A stretch of 64,000 bases of DNA from Danxiaibacter flavus (GTDB lineage Bacteria; Bacteroidota; Bacteroidia; Chitinophagales; Chitinophagaceae): NCBI RefSeq assembly GCF_041060425.1, contig NZ_JAULBC010000004.1, forward strand, positions 62,001 through 126,000, given 5' to 3'. The notes below the pieces were generated by a model. That model worked only from the letters and a program-made list of their open reading frames with translations. It had not been told where the DNA came from and searched no databases. Below, in pieces: positions 23,198 through 31,404 of this stretch; position 1 is the first letter of the stretch; every line of letters starts with the position of its first letter. The position numbers and the translations under genes are program-made.

Positions 23198-25654
23198 TTA
23201 CTGGATTCCGCCTCCACCACCTGAATTACCACCACCCACACGTTTGCCTTCATCATCTGCGGCAGTTTTACGTTGTCTTGCAGCTTTAACCTGGTTGTTT
23301 CCAAAACGGTAAGTCAGGTTAATGCGGAGCTGCCTGCTCTCCCAATTTCCGTTTGCCTTAATATACTGTCCCGCAAAGTTGCTTGTTCCTCCCCATTTCA
23401 TTGTATGGAAGATGTCCGTAACAGTCGCTTTCGCTACTACTTTTCCTTTGAATAGCTGCTGAGAAACGCCGCCATCTATACTCCACATTGCCTTGCTTTT
23501 AAATGTTCCCTGGTAGATAGAGGGAGATGCATAAAAGCCCGACAATTCCATTGTTGTTTTTTTGCTCACTTTGAATGTTTGCTGAGAATACAGGTTTACA
23601 GCAAATGCATCCAGGTTAATGGTTCTGCCTTCTCCAAAATTTGCGGCATAATGTGTATAGTAAGTATTTACGTTTGTAAACATGCTATACCATTTGTATT
23701 GGAAAGGCATACTGATATTCAAACTAACAATATCCTGATCAGCAAGATTCTTCTTGCTGATGAACGCTTTTGATTTTTCAGCCGTGTCTATTATTTGTGA
23801 AAATACATCGCTTACATGGCTATAGTTCAACGTAGTGGTTAAAAAGTACTTAAACGTGTTTGTAACAGCGATACTGTTTGTGTACTGTGGCCTAAGCTGT
23901 GTATTACCTTTCTGGAAAGTATATTCATCCAGTTTAAATTCAAATGGATTTAAGTCCTGGTAAGCAGGCCTGTCTATTCTTCTGCTATAAGAAACGCTCC
24001 ACTGGTTCATTGGATTTTTGTTGAATGTAACCGCGGCACTCGGAAAGAAATCTGTATAATTTCTGTTGAATGCAGAATCATATCTTACATATTCGTTCTC
24101 CCATTTGTAGCCGTTGGAACGACCTTCGGATACAGTATTTTCAACACGCAAACCAGCCTGGATCATAAATCCTTTGAACTGCCTGTTATAGTTGGCATAC
24201 AGTGCATTTATATTTTCTGTATATCTGAATGCATTGCTACGTAAAGTATCCATTATTTTAGAAGAAGAGTACACATCATAACGCTGAAAATCGTTATCGC
24301 TATTCACATAAGACACTTTACCTCCTAACCCTAAACGGCCCTTCTTCAGGTTCTGTTCATAGTCAGCCTTCAATGAATAAATGTTAATATCCGTTGGAGC
24401 AATCATGTTATATACGTACTGATTTATAATTGTTGTTCCATCCGGCTTATAATAAGTGTTTGGTTGCAGCTGATTGCTTTTGATATGGTAAAAACCATAA
24501 TCACCATCAACGTTTAATTCATGGCCGCTGGTATCTGCAAAACGGTAGTTAGCATTAAAGTTCACATTATCGCGTTTGCTTGAACTGGTGTTATTGGCCA
24601 CCAATATTCTGTCAACGACACCTGTAGGAATATAAGAGATAGGCGTTGTGCTAACATTATCAAAACTGTAGTTGCCCAGGTTACCGTTAACCATTACACC
24701 CACTGTGTTTTTGCTGTCCAGGAAATAATCAGCGCCGGCTTTAAATCCGTGTGTCTTATTTTTATTCGTCATTACGGTATGTCCGTTAAACAAAGTGTCC
24801 AACTGCTCACGATGCATATACATGTTATTCTCATAAGTACCATCGTTATAGTTGTAATTGCCAAACAGGTTAATTTTCTTGTTGCGGTGATTTAATGAAA
24901 CACCTGCATTATACTTTGGATAAGTACCGAGATTATATCCTGCATTGATAGAACCATTGGTTCCGAACGACTTGTTCTTTTTCAATTTGATATTGATGAT
25001 ACCACCATTACCTGCTGCTTCATATTTAGCTGAAGGATTGGTAATGAGCTCTATCGCTTCAATTTGAGAAGACTGTAAAGATTTAAGATAATTAGCCAGA
25101 TCACTCCCGGTTAACGGTGATGGCTTGCCGTCGATAAAAATCTGAACACCATTTTTTCCGCTAAGGCTGATGTTATCGTCTTTATCGACAAGTACACCCG
25201 GGGATTTCTTTAATAATTCAAGCGCATCGTTACCTACTGCATTAATGTTATTTTCAACATTCAAAATGGTTTTGTCTGCTTTTACTTCAATCATCGGCTT
25301 GCGGGCCGTAATAGTTACAGTTGCAAGATCGGCCGCCGCTTTTTCAAGCACGATTGCAGGAACGGTAACATTTTCCTTACCGGCAGTCTCTTTCACAGAA
25401 GTATATTTCGGTTTATAACCAACAAACGAAACATTCAATAAATAAGAAGCTGTTTTAATTGATTTAAACTGATAATGTCCTTCCTTGTCAGTTACTGCGA
25501 GTTTTATTACAGAAGAATCTTTTGCGTTAAGTAATGATACACTCGCATTAGTAATGGGTTTTCCGTCTGCATCTTTCACAGTTCCCGTCAGGTCCTGTGC
25601 AAACGACACAATCGAAATTATAAGGCAGGTTAAAAGGATGAATAATTTTCTCAT
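23198..25654 (-). CDS. TonB-receptor-like outer-membrane beta-barrel protein
   Basis: 818 residues. Signal peptide MRKLFILLTCLIISIVSFAQ; a carboxypeptidase-regulatory-like domain (LTGTVKDADGKPITNASVSL, residues 22-105); a plug-like domain (ALELLKKSPGVLVDKDDNIS, VQIFIDGKPSPL, IELITNPSAKYEAAGNGGII); then a barrel of the OMP_b-brl_3 type to about residue 785. The C-terminal tail is basic and then glycine-rich (VGGGNSGGGGGIQ), so the protein does not end on the usual barrel Phe. Substrate unknown. No SusD-like partner is adjacent. The upstream motif CACCTTTG lies 19 nt before the ATG. Confidence 0.88.
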   Translation of the reverse strand: MRKLFILLTCLIISIVSFAQDLTGTVKDADGKPITNASVSLLNAKDSSVIKLAVTDKEGHYQFKSIKTASYLLNVSFVGYKPKYTSVKETAGKENVTVPAIVLEKAAADLATVTITARKPMIEVKADKTILNVENNINAVGNDALELLKKSPGVLVDKDDNISLSGKNGVQIFIDGKPSPLTGSDLANYLKSLQSSQIEAIELITNPSAKYEAAGNGGIINIKLKKNKSFGTNGSINAGYNLGTYPKYNAGVSLNHRNKKINLFGNYNYNDGTYENNMYMHREQLDTLFNGHTVMTNKNKTHGFKAGADYFLDSKNTVGVMVNGNLGNYSFDNVSTTPISYIPTGVVDRILVANNTSSSKRDNVNFNANYRFADTSGHELNVDGDYGFYHIKSNQLQPNTYYKPDGTTIINQYVYNMIAPTDINIYSLKADYEQNLKKGRLGLGGKVSYVNSDNDFQRYDVYSSSKIMDTLRSNAFRYTENINALYANYNRQFKGFMIQAGLRVENTVSEGRSNGYKWENEYVRYDSAFNRNYTDFFPSAAVTFNKNPMNQWSVSYSRRIDRPAYQDLNPFEFKLDEYTFQKGNTQLRPQYTNSIAVTNTFKYFLTTTLNYSHVSDVFSQIIDTAEKSKAFISKKNLADQDIVSLNISMPFQYKWYSMFTNVNTYYTHYAANFGEGRTINLDAFAVNLYSQQTFKVSKKTTMELSGFYASPSIYQGTFKSKAMWSIDGGVSQQLFKGKVVAKATVTDIFHTMKWGGTSNFAGQYIKANGNWESRQLRINLTYRFGNNQVKAARQRKTAADDEGKRVGGGNSGGGGGIQ

Positions 25655-25673
25655 AGTTGTATAAATAAGCGGG

Positions 25674-25681
25674 CAAAGGTG
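25674..25681 (-). promoter_or_regulatory. Possible -7 element of the TonB-barrel gene
   Basis: The minus strand reads CACCTTTG, one mismatch to TAnnTTTG, with 19 nt to the ATG. Confidence 0.45.
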
Positions 25682-25756
25682 CAGTTATTATGGTTACAAA
25701 AAGAAATGATTTGTAGAGGAACGGCAAATAGGAAGGAAAGAAGGCGACCAGTTAAT

Positions 25757-25843
25757 GGAGAATTGAAAATTGAGAATTGATAATGTGTGCAGATGTGCAA
25801 ATGGGAAAATGTGCGGATGTGCGAATGAGAAAATGTGCGAATG
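25757..25843. repeat. GAATTGAAAATTGA and GTGCGAATG repeats
   Basis: GAGAATTGAAAATTGAGAAT is followed by ATGTGCAAATGGGAAAATGT and two GTGCGAATGAGAAAAT words. They sit upstream of the TonB-barrel gene; on its sense strand they read pyrimidine-rich (CATTCGCACATTTTC), the same polarity as the array upstream of recQ. Confidence 0.8.
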
Positions 25844-25882
25844 AAAAACCGGAGATATGTTGAAGAACATGACCTCCGGTTA
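25844..25882 (-). terminator. Terminator of the DUF72 gene
   Basis: On the minus strand AACCGGAG pairs with CTCCGGTT, with an inner ATGTT/AACAT extension, followed by TTTTT. It lies about 30 nt past the stop of the DUF72 gene. Confidence 0.85.
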
Positions 25883-25911
25883 AAATGATTATTTAATTGA
25901 CTTACAGTAGC

Positions 25912-26817
25912 TTAAAACAGTGTAGGTGATTCTACAAATTTGGGCTTGATTAAATGCAAGCCGCAAGCTTTGTTCAATTTATCTACGATATCTATGGTAA
26001 GCTCGGGAGAAGTCGCTTCGTCATGCATGTGCATGAAGAAATACACTTCATGCAGACCATGATCCAGCCAGTATTTAATCCGGTTTGTCCATTCGGTCAT
26101 ACGTGTATAATCGGTATCATGAAGGCTGTTTCCGACATAGCGGATAAAAGCTTTGGATATTGGTAAATGCATGTGCGCACAATCACGACGGCCTGCAGTG
26201 TCGGTAATAACGGCCCCCATGTTTATGCTGCGCAATGTTTCAAACAATTCATCGCGAACTTCCTCTTTTTCAAACCAATCCGGGTGACGCACTTCTAGAA
26301 AAAACTGGACATCTGTTGGTAATGACCGCAAAAACTCAAACAATTCATCCTTTCTCTTCGGGCTGAAAGTATCACTTACCTGCACAAAAACCGGCCCCAG
26401 GTGCTCGCCGAAAGCCACGATACCACGTAGAAATTCGGTCGTTACAAAGTCCTTTCCCTTCAGACTTCCACGATGTGTAACGCCCTGGTACATCTTCGGA
26501 CAAAAAACAAAATCTTTTCCCTTAGCCTTTTCAGCCCACTTGGCTATTCCTGCAGGACCATATATTTTATAGTGAGTTGCGTTAAGCTCAATACTGTTGT
26601 AGTGCTGAACATAATGCTCCAGAAAATCTTTTTCCTTCGTGCCCTTTGGATATATTTTACCCACCCATTCAAGCCGTCCCCATTTTGCACAGCCGAGGTA
26701 AACTTTGGGATTTTTCAACGGCTTTCCTTTCAGTACTTTTTTGTTGAAAGCAGGTTCTGCCGGCAATGAAAAATCTATGCTGTTTAATTCGTTTTCGTCA
26801 ACTCTACCAAATTCCAT
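25912..26817 (-). CDS. DUF72 (YecE-like) family protein
   Basis: 301 residues. The TIM-barrel-like DUF72 signature is clear: VYLGCAKWGRLEWVGKIYPKG, HYVQHYNSIELNATHYKIY, FVFCPKMYQGVTH, GPVFVQVSDTFSP and FFLEVRHPDWF, with MHMHDEATSPE near the C-terminus. About 35 residues precede the domain. The biochemical activity of the family is not established. It forms a single-gene unit with its own terminator. Confidence 0.9.
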   Translation of the reverse strand: MEFGRVDENELNSIDFSLPAEPAFNKKVLKGKPLKNPKVYLGCAKWGRLEWVGKIYPKGTKEKDFLEHYVQHYNSIELNATHYKIYGPAGIAKWAEKAKGKDFVFCPKMYQGVTHRGSLKGKDFVTTEFLRGIVAFGEHLGPVFVQVSDTFSPKRKDELFEFLRSLPTDVQFFLEVRHPDWFEKEEVRDELFETLRSINMGAVITDTAGRRDCAHMHLPISKAFIRYVGNSLHDTDYTRMTEWTNRIKYWLDHGLHEVYFFMHMHDEATSPELTIDIVDKLNKACGLHLIKPKFVESPTLF

Positions 26818-26980
26818 AACCCATATTTTATAGTCTACAAGTAAATATAAAAGTAGATTTTTTTAGTATCTTTTCCGTTGCAATTGTTGCAGTTAGCATA
26901 TTTAAAGAGGTTTGTTTTAACTATAAACACGCCCAGGAATAATATGCTCCATAGATTTTAAATGAAATACAATTATACGT

Positions 26981-28654
26981 ATGCGCAAATCATTGTTTTT
27001 CCAACCTGCTGATTTTAAACTCCTGACTTTAAGTGTGGGCATAGCCTTATTATCTTCCTGCCAGCCAAAAAACGCTGCTAACGAAGAAACAGCCTTGTCA
27101 GCCTTTAGTAAAGACAGCCTTGCTCAACACATCAAGACTTTGGCGTCTGATGAGTTTATGGGTAGAAAACCATTTACTACCGGGGAAACAAAAACAATTG
27201 ACTATCTGCAAAAAGAATTTGCATCCCTCGGCCTTGAGCCTGGAAATGGAAATAGTTTTCTGCAGGAAGTCCCGATGGTGAATATCACTACCAAAGCTGC
27301 TCCAACAATGGAAGTGCAGTCACCCAAGGGAAAATTCCAGTTAAAAGGATTTGACGACTATGTAATGTGGACCGACAAAACAGATTCCCTGATTACACTA
27401 AACAGCAATGAAGTTGTTTTTGCAGGATACGGCGTTGTGGCCCCTGAATACAACTGGAATGATTATGCGGGGTTAGACGTAAAAGGAAAGATAGTGCTGG
27501 TTCTGGTGAACGACCCCGGATTTGCCTCCGGCGATTCCACTTTATTTAAAGGAAAGACGATGACCTACTATGGCCGCTGGACATACAAATTCGAAGAGGC
27601 CGGCCGCCAGGGAGCTAAAGGATGCCTGATCGTGCACAACACAGTTGGCGCAAGCTATCCGTTCAGTGTTGTTCAGAATAATTGGAACACATCAAGATTG
27701 CGCCTGGACAACCGTGGCAAAACTGAAAAATTGTGTGATGTTATAGGATGGGTTTCCGGCGATGCGGCAAAAAAACTGTTGACAGCTTCCGGTCAGGATT
27801 CCAGCTTACTGGCAAAAGCGGATGTACGCGGATTTAAGCCCGTTCCATTGCCAGTTAAGTTGTCAACCAGCATGCAGGTTAAAACGGTTTACAACAAATC
27901 CCACAATGTAATTGGCAAGATCACCGGTTCTAAACATCCTGATGAATATATTATCTATACCGCTCACTGGGATCACCTGGGCGTTGACAGACCTGACGAA
28001 AAGGGTGATTCTATTTACAACGGCGCTTTGGACAACGCGAGCGCAACTGCCGGTTTACTTGAACTTGGCCGCGCGTTTAAGAAATTGCAACCGGAACGCA
28101 CGATCGTATTCCTCGCTGTAACAGCCGAGGAACAAGGACTTTGGGGTTCCGCCTGGTATGCACAAAACCCGGTTTATCCGCTGAATAAAACGCTTGCGAA
28201 TATTAATATGGACGGATTGAATTCATACGGTAAAACAAAAGATATCATTGTCGTTGGCCAGGGCCAATCTGATCTTGAAGATATTTTGAAAGATGAAGCC
28301 CAAAAAGTTGACAGGTATATCTCCTATGAAACGCATCCCGAAGCCGGCTATTATTACCGTAGTGATCATTTCAACTTTGCAAAAGTGGGCGTTCCGGCTC
28401 TCTATCTTGAAAGCGGCATTGACGTAGTCGGTAAAGGAAAAGAATATGGCCAGAAGATGAACGATGAATACACCGAAAAACGTTACCATCGTCCCTCAGA
28501 TGAATACAATCCTTCATGGAATTTGGAAGGAGCAATTGATGACCTACAGCTGTTGTTTAAAGTGGGAGTGAAAATTGATTCAGATAGCAAATTTCCGGAG
28601 TGGAAAAAGGGAAGTGAGTTTAGGAAGTTGAGGGAGGAGATGATGGGGAAATAG
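26981..28654 (+). CDS. M28 family metallopeptidase with PA domain, lipoprotein
   Basis: 557 residues. The N-terminus ends in LLSSCQPKN, a standard lipobox with Cys27 as lipid site. A protease-associated domain covers roughly residues 130-290 (FAGYGVV, GKIVLVLVNDPGF). The peptidase shows the M28 zinc ligands: YTAHWDHLG (HxD), GALDNASATAGLLEL (bridging Asp), VTAEEQGLWGS (catalytic Glu and ligand), and a late YHRPSDEY His. It probably trims peptides at the cell surface. It is monocistronic and ends at a stop codon that opens an AGCT repeat. Confidence 0.92.
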   Translation: MRKSLFFQPADFKLLTLSVGIALLSSCQPKNAANEETALSAFSKDSLAQHIKTLASDEFMGRKPFTTGETKTIDYLQKEFASLGLEPGNGNSFLQEVPMVNITTKAAPTMEVQSPKGKFQLKGFDDYVMWTDKTDSLITLNSNEVVFAGYGVVAPEYNWNDYAGLDVKGKIVLVLVNDPGFASGDSTLFKGKTMTYYGRWTYKFEEAGRQGAKGCLIVHNTVGASYPFSVVQNNWNTSRLRLDNRGKTEKLCDVIGWVSGDAAKKLLTASGQDSSLLAKADVRGFKPVPLPVKLSTSMQVKTVYNKSHNVIGKITGSKHPDEYIIYTAHWDHLGVDRPDEKGDSIYNGALDNASATAGLLELGRAFKKLQPERTIVFLAVTAEEQGLWGSAWYAQNPVYPLNKTLANINMDGLNSYGKTKDIIVVGQGQSDLEDILKDEAQKVDRYISYETHPEAGYYYRSDHFNFAKVGVPALYLESGIDVVGKGKEYGQKMNDEYTEKRYHRPSDEYNPSWNLEGAIDDLQLLFKVGVKIDSDSKFPEWKKGSEFRKLREEMMGK

Positions 28655-28683
28655 CTATTAGCTTTCAGCTATGAGCTTTGAGC
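28652..28683. repeat. AGCT-family repeat anchored at a stop codon
   Basis: TAGCTATTAGCTTTCAGC and TATGAGCTTTGAGCC begin exactly at the TAG of the M28 peptidase gene. Confidence 0.85.
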
Positions 28684-28735
28684 CAAGATTTGTCTAAAAA
28701 CGAATGTCCGCACACATTTGGAATGTTTATAAAAC

Positions 28736-28775
28736 AAAAAGTCCATTCAATTTTGGAAATTGAATGGACTTTTTT
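28736..28775. terminator. Strong bidirectional terminator at the distal end of the polysaccharide locus
   Basis: AAAAAGTCCATTCAATTT pairs with AAATTGAATGGACTTTTT around TGG. It separates the M28 peptidase (+) from rfbA (-). Confidence 0.92.
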
Positions 28776-28790
28776 ATTAACTATTACTGT

Positions 28791-29648
28791 TTACTTTATT
28801 CTTTTCAAGTATTCGCCGTAACCACTTTTCTCATACAATTTAGCTTGCTGCATTAGTTGTTCGTGATTAATGAAACCCATTCTGTAGGCCACTTCTTCAA
28901 TGCAACCAATTTTTTGTCCCTGGCGCTTTTCTATAACACGCACAAATTCGCAGGCGTCACTTAAAGAATCAAATGTGCCAGTATCTAACCAGGCGACACC
29001 ACGATTCATTACACCTACATTAAGTTTTCCTTGTTGCAGGTAAACACGGTTTACATCGGTGATTTCATATTCACCTCGCGGAGAGGGTTGGATATTTTTG
29101 GCGATTTCCACTACTGAATTATCGTAAAAATACAGACCGGGGACAGCGTAGCTGCTTTTGGGCTGAGCTGGTTTCTCTTCGATAGATAATGCCTTGAAAT
29201 CCTTATCAAACTCAACAACACCGTACCTCTCTGGATCGAGAACTTCATATGCGAAGATGGCAGCCCCATTAACATCGTTAAATGATTGGACTAACTTGCT
29301 AAAACCTGAGCCGTAGAAGATGTTATCGCCGAGTATTAGTGCTACTTTATCTTTCCCGATAAACTCCTCTCCTATAACAAATGCCTGAGCGAGGCCATTG
29401 GGTTTTTCCTGTACCGCATAAGAAAAAGAACATCCTATTGCCGAACCATTGCCAAGAAGCCTTTGAAACTGATCAGAATCTTCGGGAGTCGTGATTATCA
29501 GAACATCTTTTATGCCAGCCAACATTAGAATAGACAACGGGTAATATATCATCGGCTTATCATAGATCGGCATAAGCTGTTTACTAATTCCCTTTGTAAT
29601 TGGATAGAGTCTTGTGCCTGATCCTCCCGCAAGAATAATTCCTTTCAT
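28791..29648 (-). CDS. rfbA: Glucose-1-phosphate thymidylyltransferase
   Basis: 285 residues. The nucleotidyltransferase signature GGSGTRLYPITKGISKQLMP opens the protein, followed by YYPLSILMLAGI, GDNIFYGSG and GVAWLDTGTFDSL. It makes dTDP-glucose from dTTP and glucose-1-phosphate, the first step of dTDP-deoxysugar synthesis. It is last in an rfbB-rfbC-rfbA run (gaps 36 and 24 nt) and ends 15 nt before the terminator of the polysaccharide locus. Confidence 0.96.
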   Translation of the reverse strand: MKGIILAGGSGTRLYPITKGISKQLMPIYDKPMIYYPLSILMLAGIKDVLIITTPEDSDQFQRLLGNGSAIGCSFSYAVQEKPNGLAQAFVIGEEFIGKDKVALILGDNIFYGSGFSKLVQSFNDVNGAAIFAYEVLDPERYGVVEFDKDFKALSIEEKPAQPKSSYAVPGLYFYDNSVVEIAKNIQPSPRGEYEITDVNRVYLQQGKLNVGVMNRGVAWLDTGTFDSLSDACEFVRVIEKRQGQKIGCIEEVAYRMGFINHEQLMQQAKLYEKSGYGEYLKRIK

Positions 29649-29672
29649 GTTAATGTAAGGGTTTTAAGTTAG

Positions 29673-30257
29673 TTAAATAAGATTGTTGGCAAAATCAAGA
29701 ATTGATGATGTGGTTTCTACAAAAGAAGGCAACTGCAAATCTTTTTCAGATAAGATCAGTTCGTTGTCAGCGATACTCCAATCAATATTTAAATCTTTGT
29801 CGTTGTATATAATACCTCCTTCTGAAGCCTTGTTATAATAGTTATCGCACTTATAGAAGAAGGTAGCCTGAGCACTCAATACAACAAATCCGTGAGCGAA
29901 CCCGCGTGGAACAAAAAATTGCGTCCCGGAAGTTTCAGAAAGCTCGACTGCCACATACTGACCGAAAGTTTTAGAATCAGGTCTTATATCAACTGCCACA
30001 TCTAAAACCTTACCAGAGAGAACTCGCACCAGTTTGGCCTGAGCATAATTTCCCTTCTGGAAATGCAAACCTCTTAAAGTTCCTCTGGTGGAATGTGATT
30101 GATTATCTTGTACGAAATCAATTTCTTGTCCTGTTAATTCTTCAAACTTCTTTTTATTAAAACTTTCGAAGAAGTAGCCCCTGTTATCCTTAAAGATCGT
30201 GTCGTGGATAATAAAGCATCCTTCAAGTATCGTTTTTTCAATTCTCATTTTTGACAA
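29673..30257 (-). CDS. rfbC: dTDP-4-dehydrorhamnose 3,5-epimerase
   Basis: 194 residues. Cupin-fold epimerase with FVQDNQSHSTRGTLRGLHFQ, KLVRVLSGKVLDVAVDIRPDS, FFVPRGFAHGFVVLS and CDNYYNKASEGGI, all hallmark RfbC segments including the catalytic His in GLHFQ. An alternative ATG three codons in (MRIEKTI) is equally plausible. It converts dTDP-4-keto-6-deoxyglucose to the L-lyxo form, pointing to an L-rhamnose-type product. The reductase gene rfbD is not adjacent. Confidence 0.95.
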   Translation of the reverse strand: MSKMRIEKTILEGCFIIHDTIFKDNRGYFFESFNKKKFEELTGQEIDFVQDNQSHSTRGTLRGLHFQKGNYAQAKLVRVLSGKVLDVAVDIRPDSKTFGQYVAVELSETSGTQFFVPRGFAHGFVVLSAQATFFYKCDNYYNKASEGGIIYNDKDLNIDWSIADNELILSEKDLQLPSFVETTSSILDFANNLI

Positions 30258-30293
30258 TATCTATTCTTTATTACAATCCTGTTTACGTATTCT

Positions 30294-31346
30294 TTACCCA
30301 GCATACTGTTTCGCATAGTATTGCTGATAATCGCCACTGGTAACATGTTCCAGCCAATCTTTATTATCAAGATACCAATCTATTGTTTTACTCAAACCCT
30401 CTTCAAAAGTTACTGAAGGCTTCCAGCCCAACTCGCGGTTTATTTTCGTTGCATCAATTGCATAGCGTAAATCGTGACCTGGCCGATCTTTAACATAGGT
30501 TATCAACGAATCACTTGTACCGGCCGGGCGGCCTAGTTTCTCGTCCATCAGCTTGCAAAGCAACTTCACCAAGTCAAGATTCTTCCATTCATTGAATCCA
30601 CCAATGTTGTAGGTTTCATGATTTTTCCCGTTATGAAACACTGTATCAATAGCGCGCGCATGATCGATCACATACAACCAATCGCGCGTGTTTTCACCTT
30701 TTCCATAAACAGGTAAAGGTTTATTATTGATAATATTATTAATGAAAAGCGGGATCAATTTTTCAGGGAAATGATTTGGACCATAGTTGTTGGAGCAATT
30801 GGTAATAACGAAAGGCAATCCATATGTCTCGCCATAAGCTCTTACAAAATGATCTGAAGATGCTTTACTTGCAGAATAGGGCGAGTTGGGTGAATAAGAA
30901 GTTGCCTCAGTAAACATACCCGTATCACCCAGTGTTCCATAAACTTCGTCCGTTGATATATGGTAAAACCGATGCTTCGAAAAATCACCCTTCCATGCAT
31001 CTTTCGCTATGTTTAATAAATTAACCGTACCTATAATGTTGGTATATATAAAATCAAGAGGAGACAAGATCGACCTGTCTACATGCGATTCTGCAGCAAG
31101 GTGAATAATATCTGTGATATTATGCTTTTCTATAACGGCTTTTAAAGCATCAGCATCCAGAAGGTTTACCTTTTCGAAGGTATAGGTATCTGCCTGCTCT
31201 ATGTCTTTTAAGTTTTCGAGGTTTCCAGCGTAGGTCAGCGCATCAAGATTCACTAGTTTGTAGTCTGGGTACTTGTTTACAAACAAACGAACTACGTGTG
31301 AACCGATAAATCCGGCGCCGCCAGTAATCAAAATATTTTTGCTCAT
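30294..31346 (-). CDS. rfbB: dTDP-glucose 4,6-dehydratase
   Basis: 350 residues. Extended SDR: NAD-binding GGAGFIGSHV, HLAAESHVDRS, the catalytic region HISTDEVYG with TDE, and YSASKASSDHFVRAYG with the YxxxK pair, then NCSNNYGPNHFPEKLIPL and GKGENTRDWLYV. It makes dTDP-4-keto-6-deoxyglucose, the substrate of RfbC. It is the promoter-proximal gene of the rfb trio, 58 nt after the UDP-sugar epimerase gene. Confidence 0.96.
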   Translation of the reverse strand: MSKNILITGGAGFIGSHVVRLFVNKYPDYKLVNLDALTYAGNLENLKDIEQADTYTFEKVNLLDADALKAVIEKHNITDIIHLAAESHVDRSILSPLDFIYTNIIGTVNLLNIAKDAWKGDFSKHRFYHISTDEVYGTLGDTGMFTEATSYSPNSPYSASKASSDHFVRAYGETYGLPFVITNCSNNYGPNHFPEKLIPLFINNIINNKPLPVYGKGENTRDWLYVIDHARAIDTVFHNGKNHETYNIGGFNEWKNLDLVKLLCKLMDEKLGRPAGTSDSLITYVKDRPGHDLRYAIDATKINRELGWKPSVTFEEGLSKTIDWYLDNKDWLEHVTSGDYQQYYAKQYAG

Positions 31347-31404
31347 TGGTCTTTTTTACGAATTGCGAATATACAAAGAGGAAAATTAGGCCCCTAAAAA
31401 CGAA

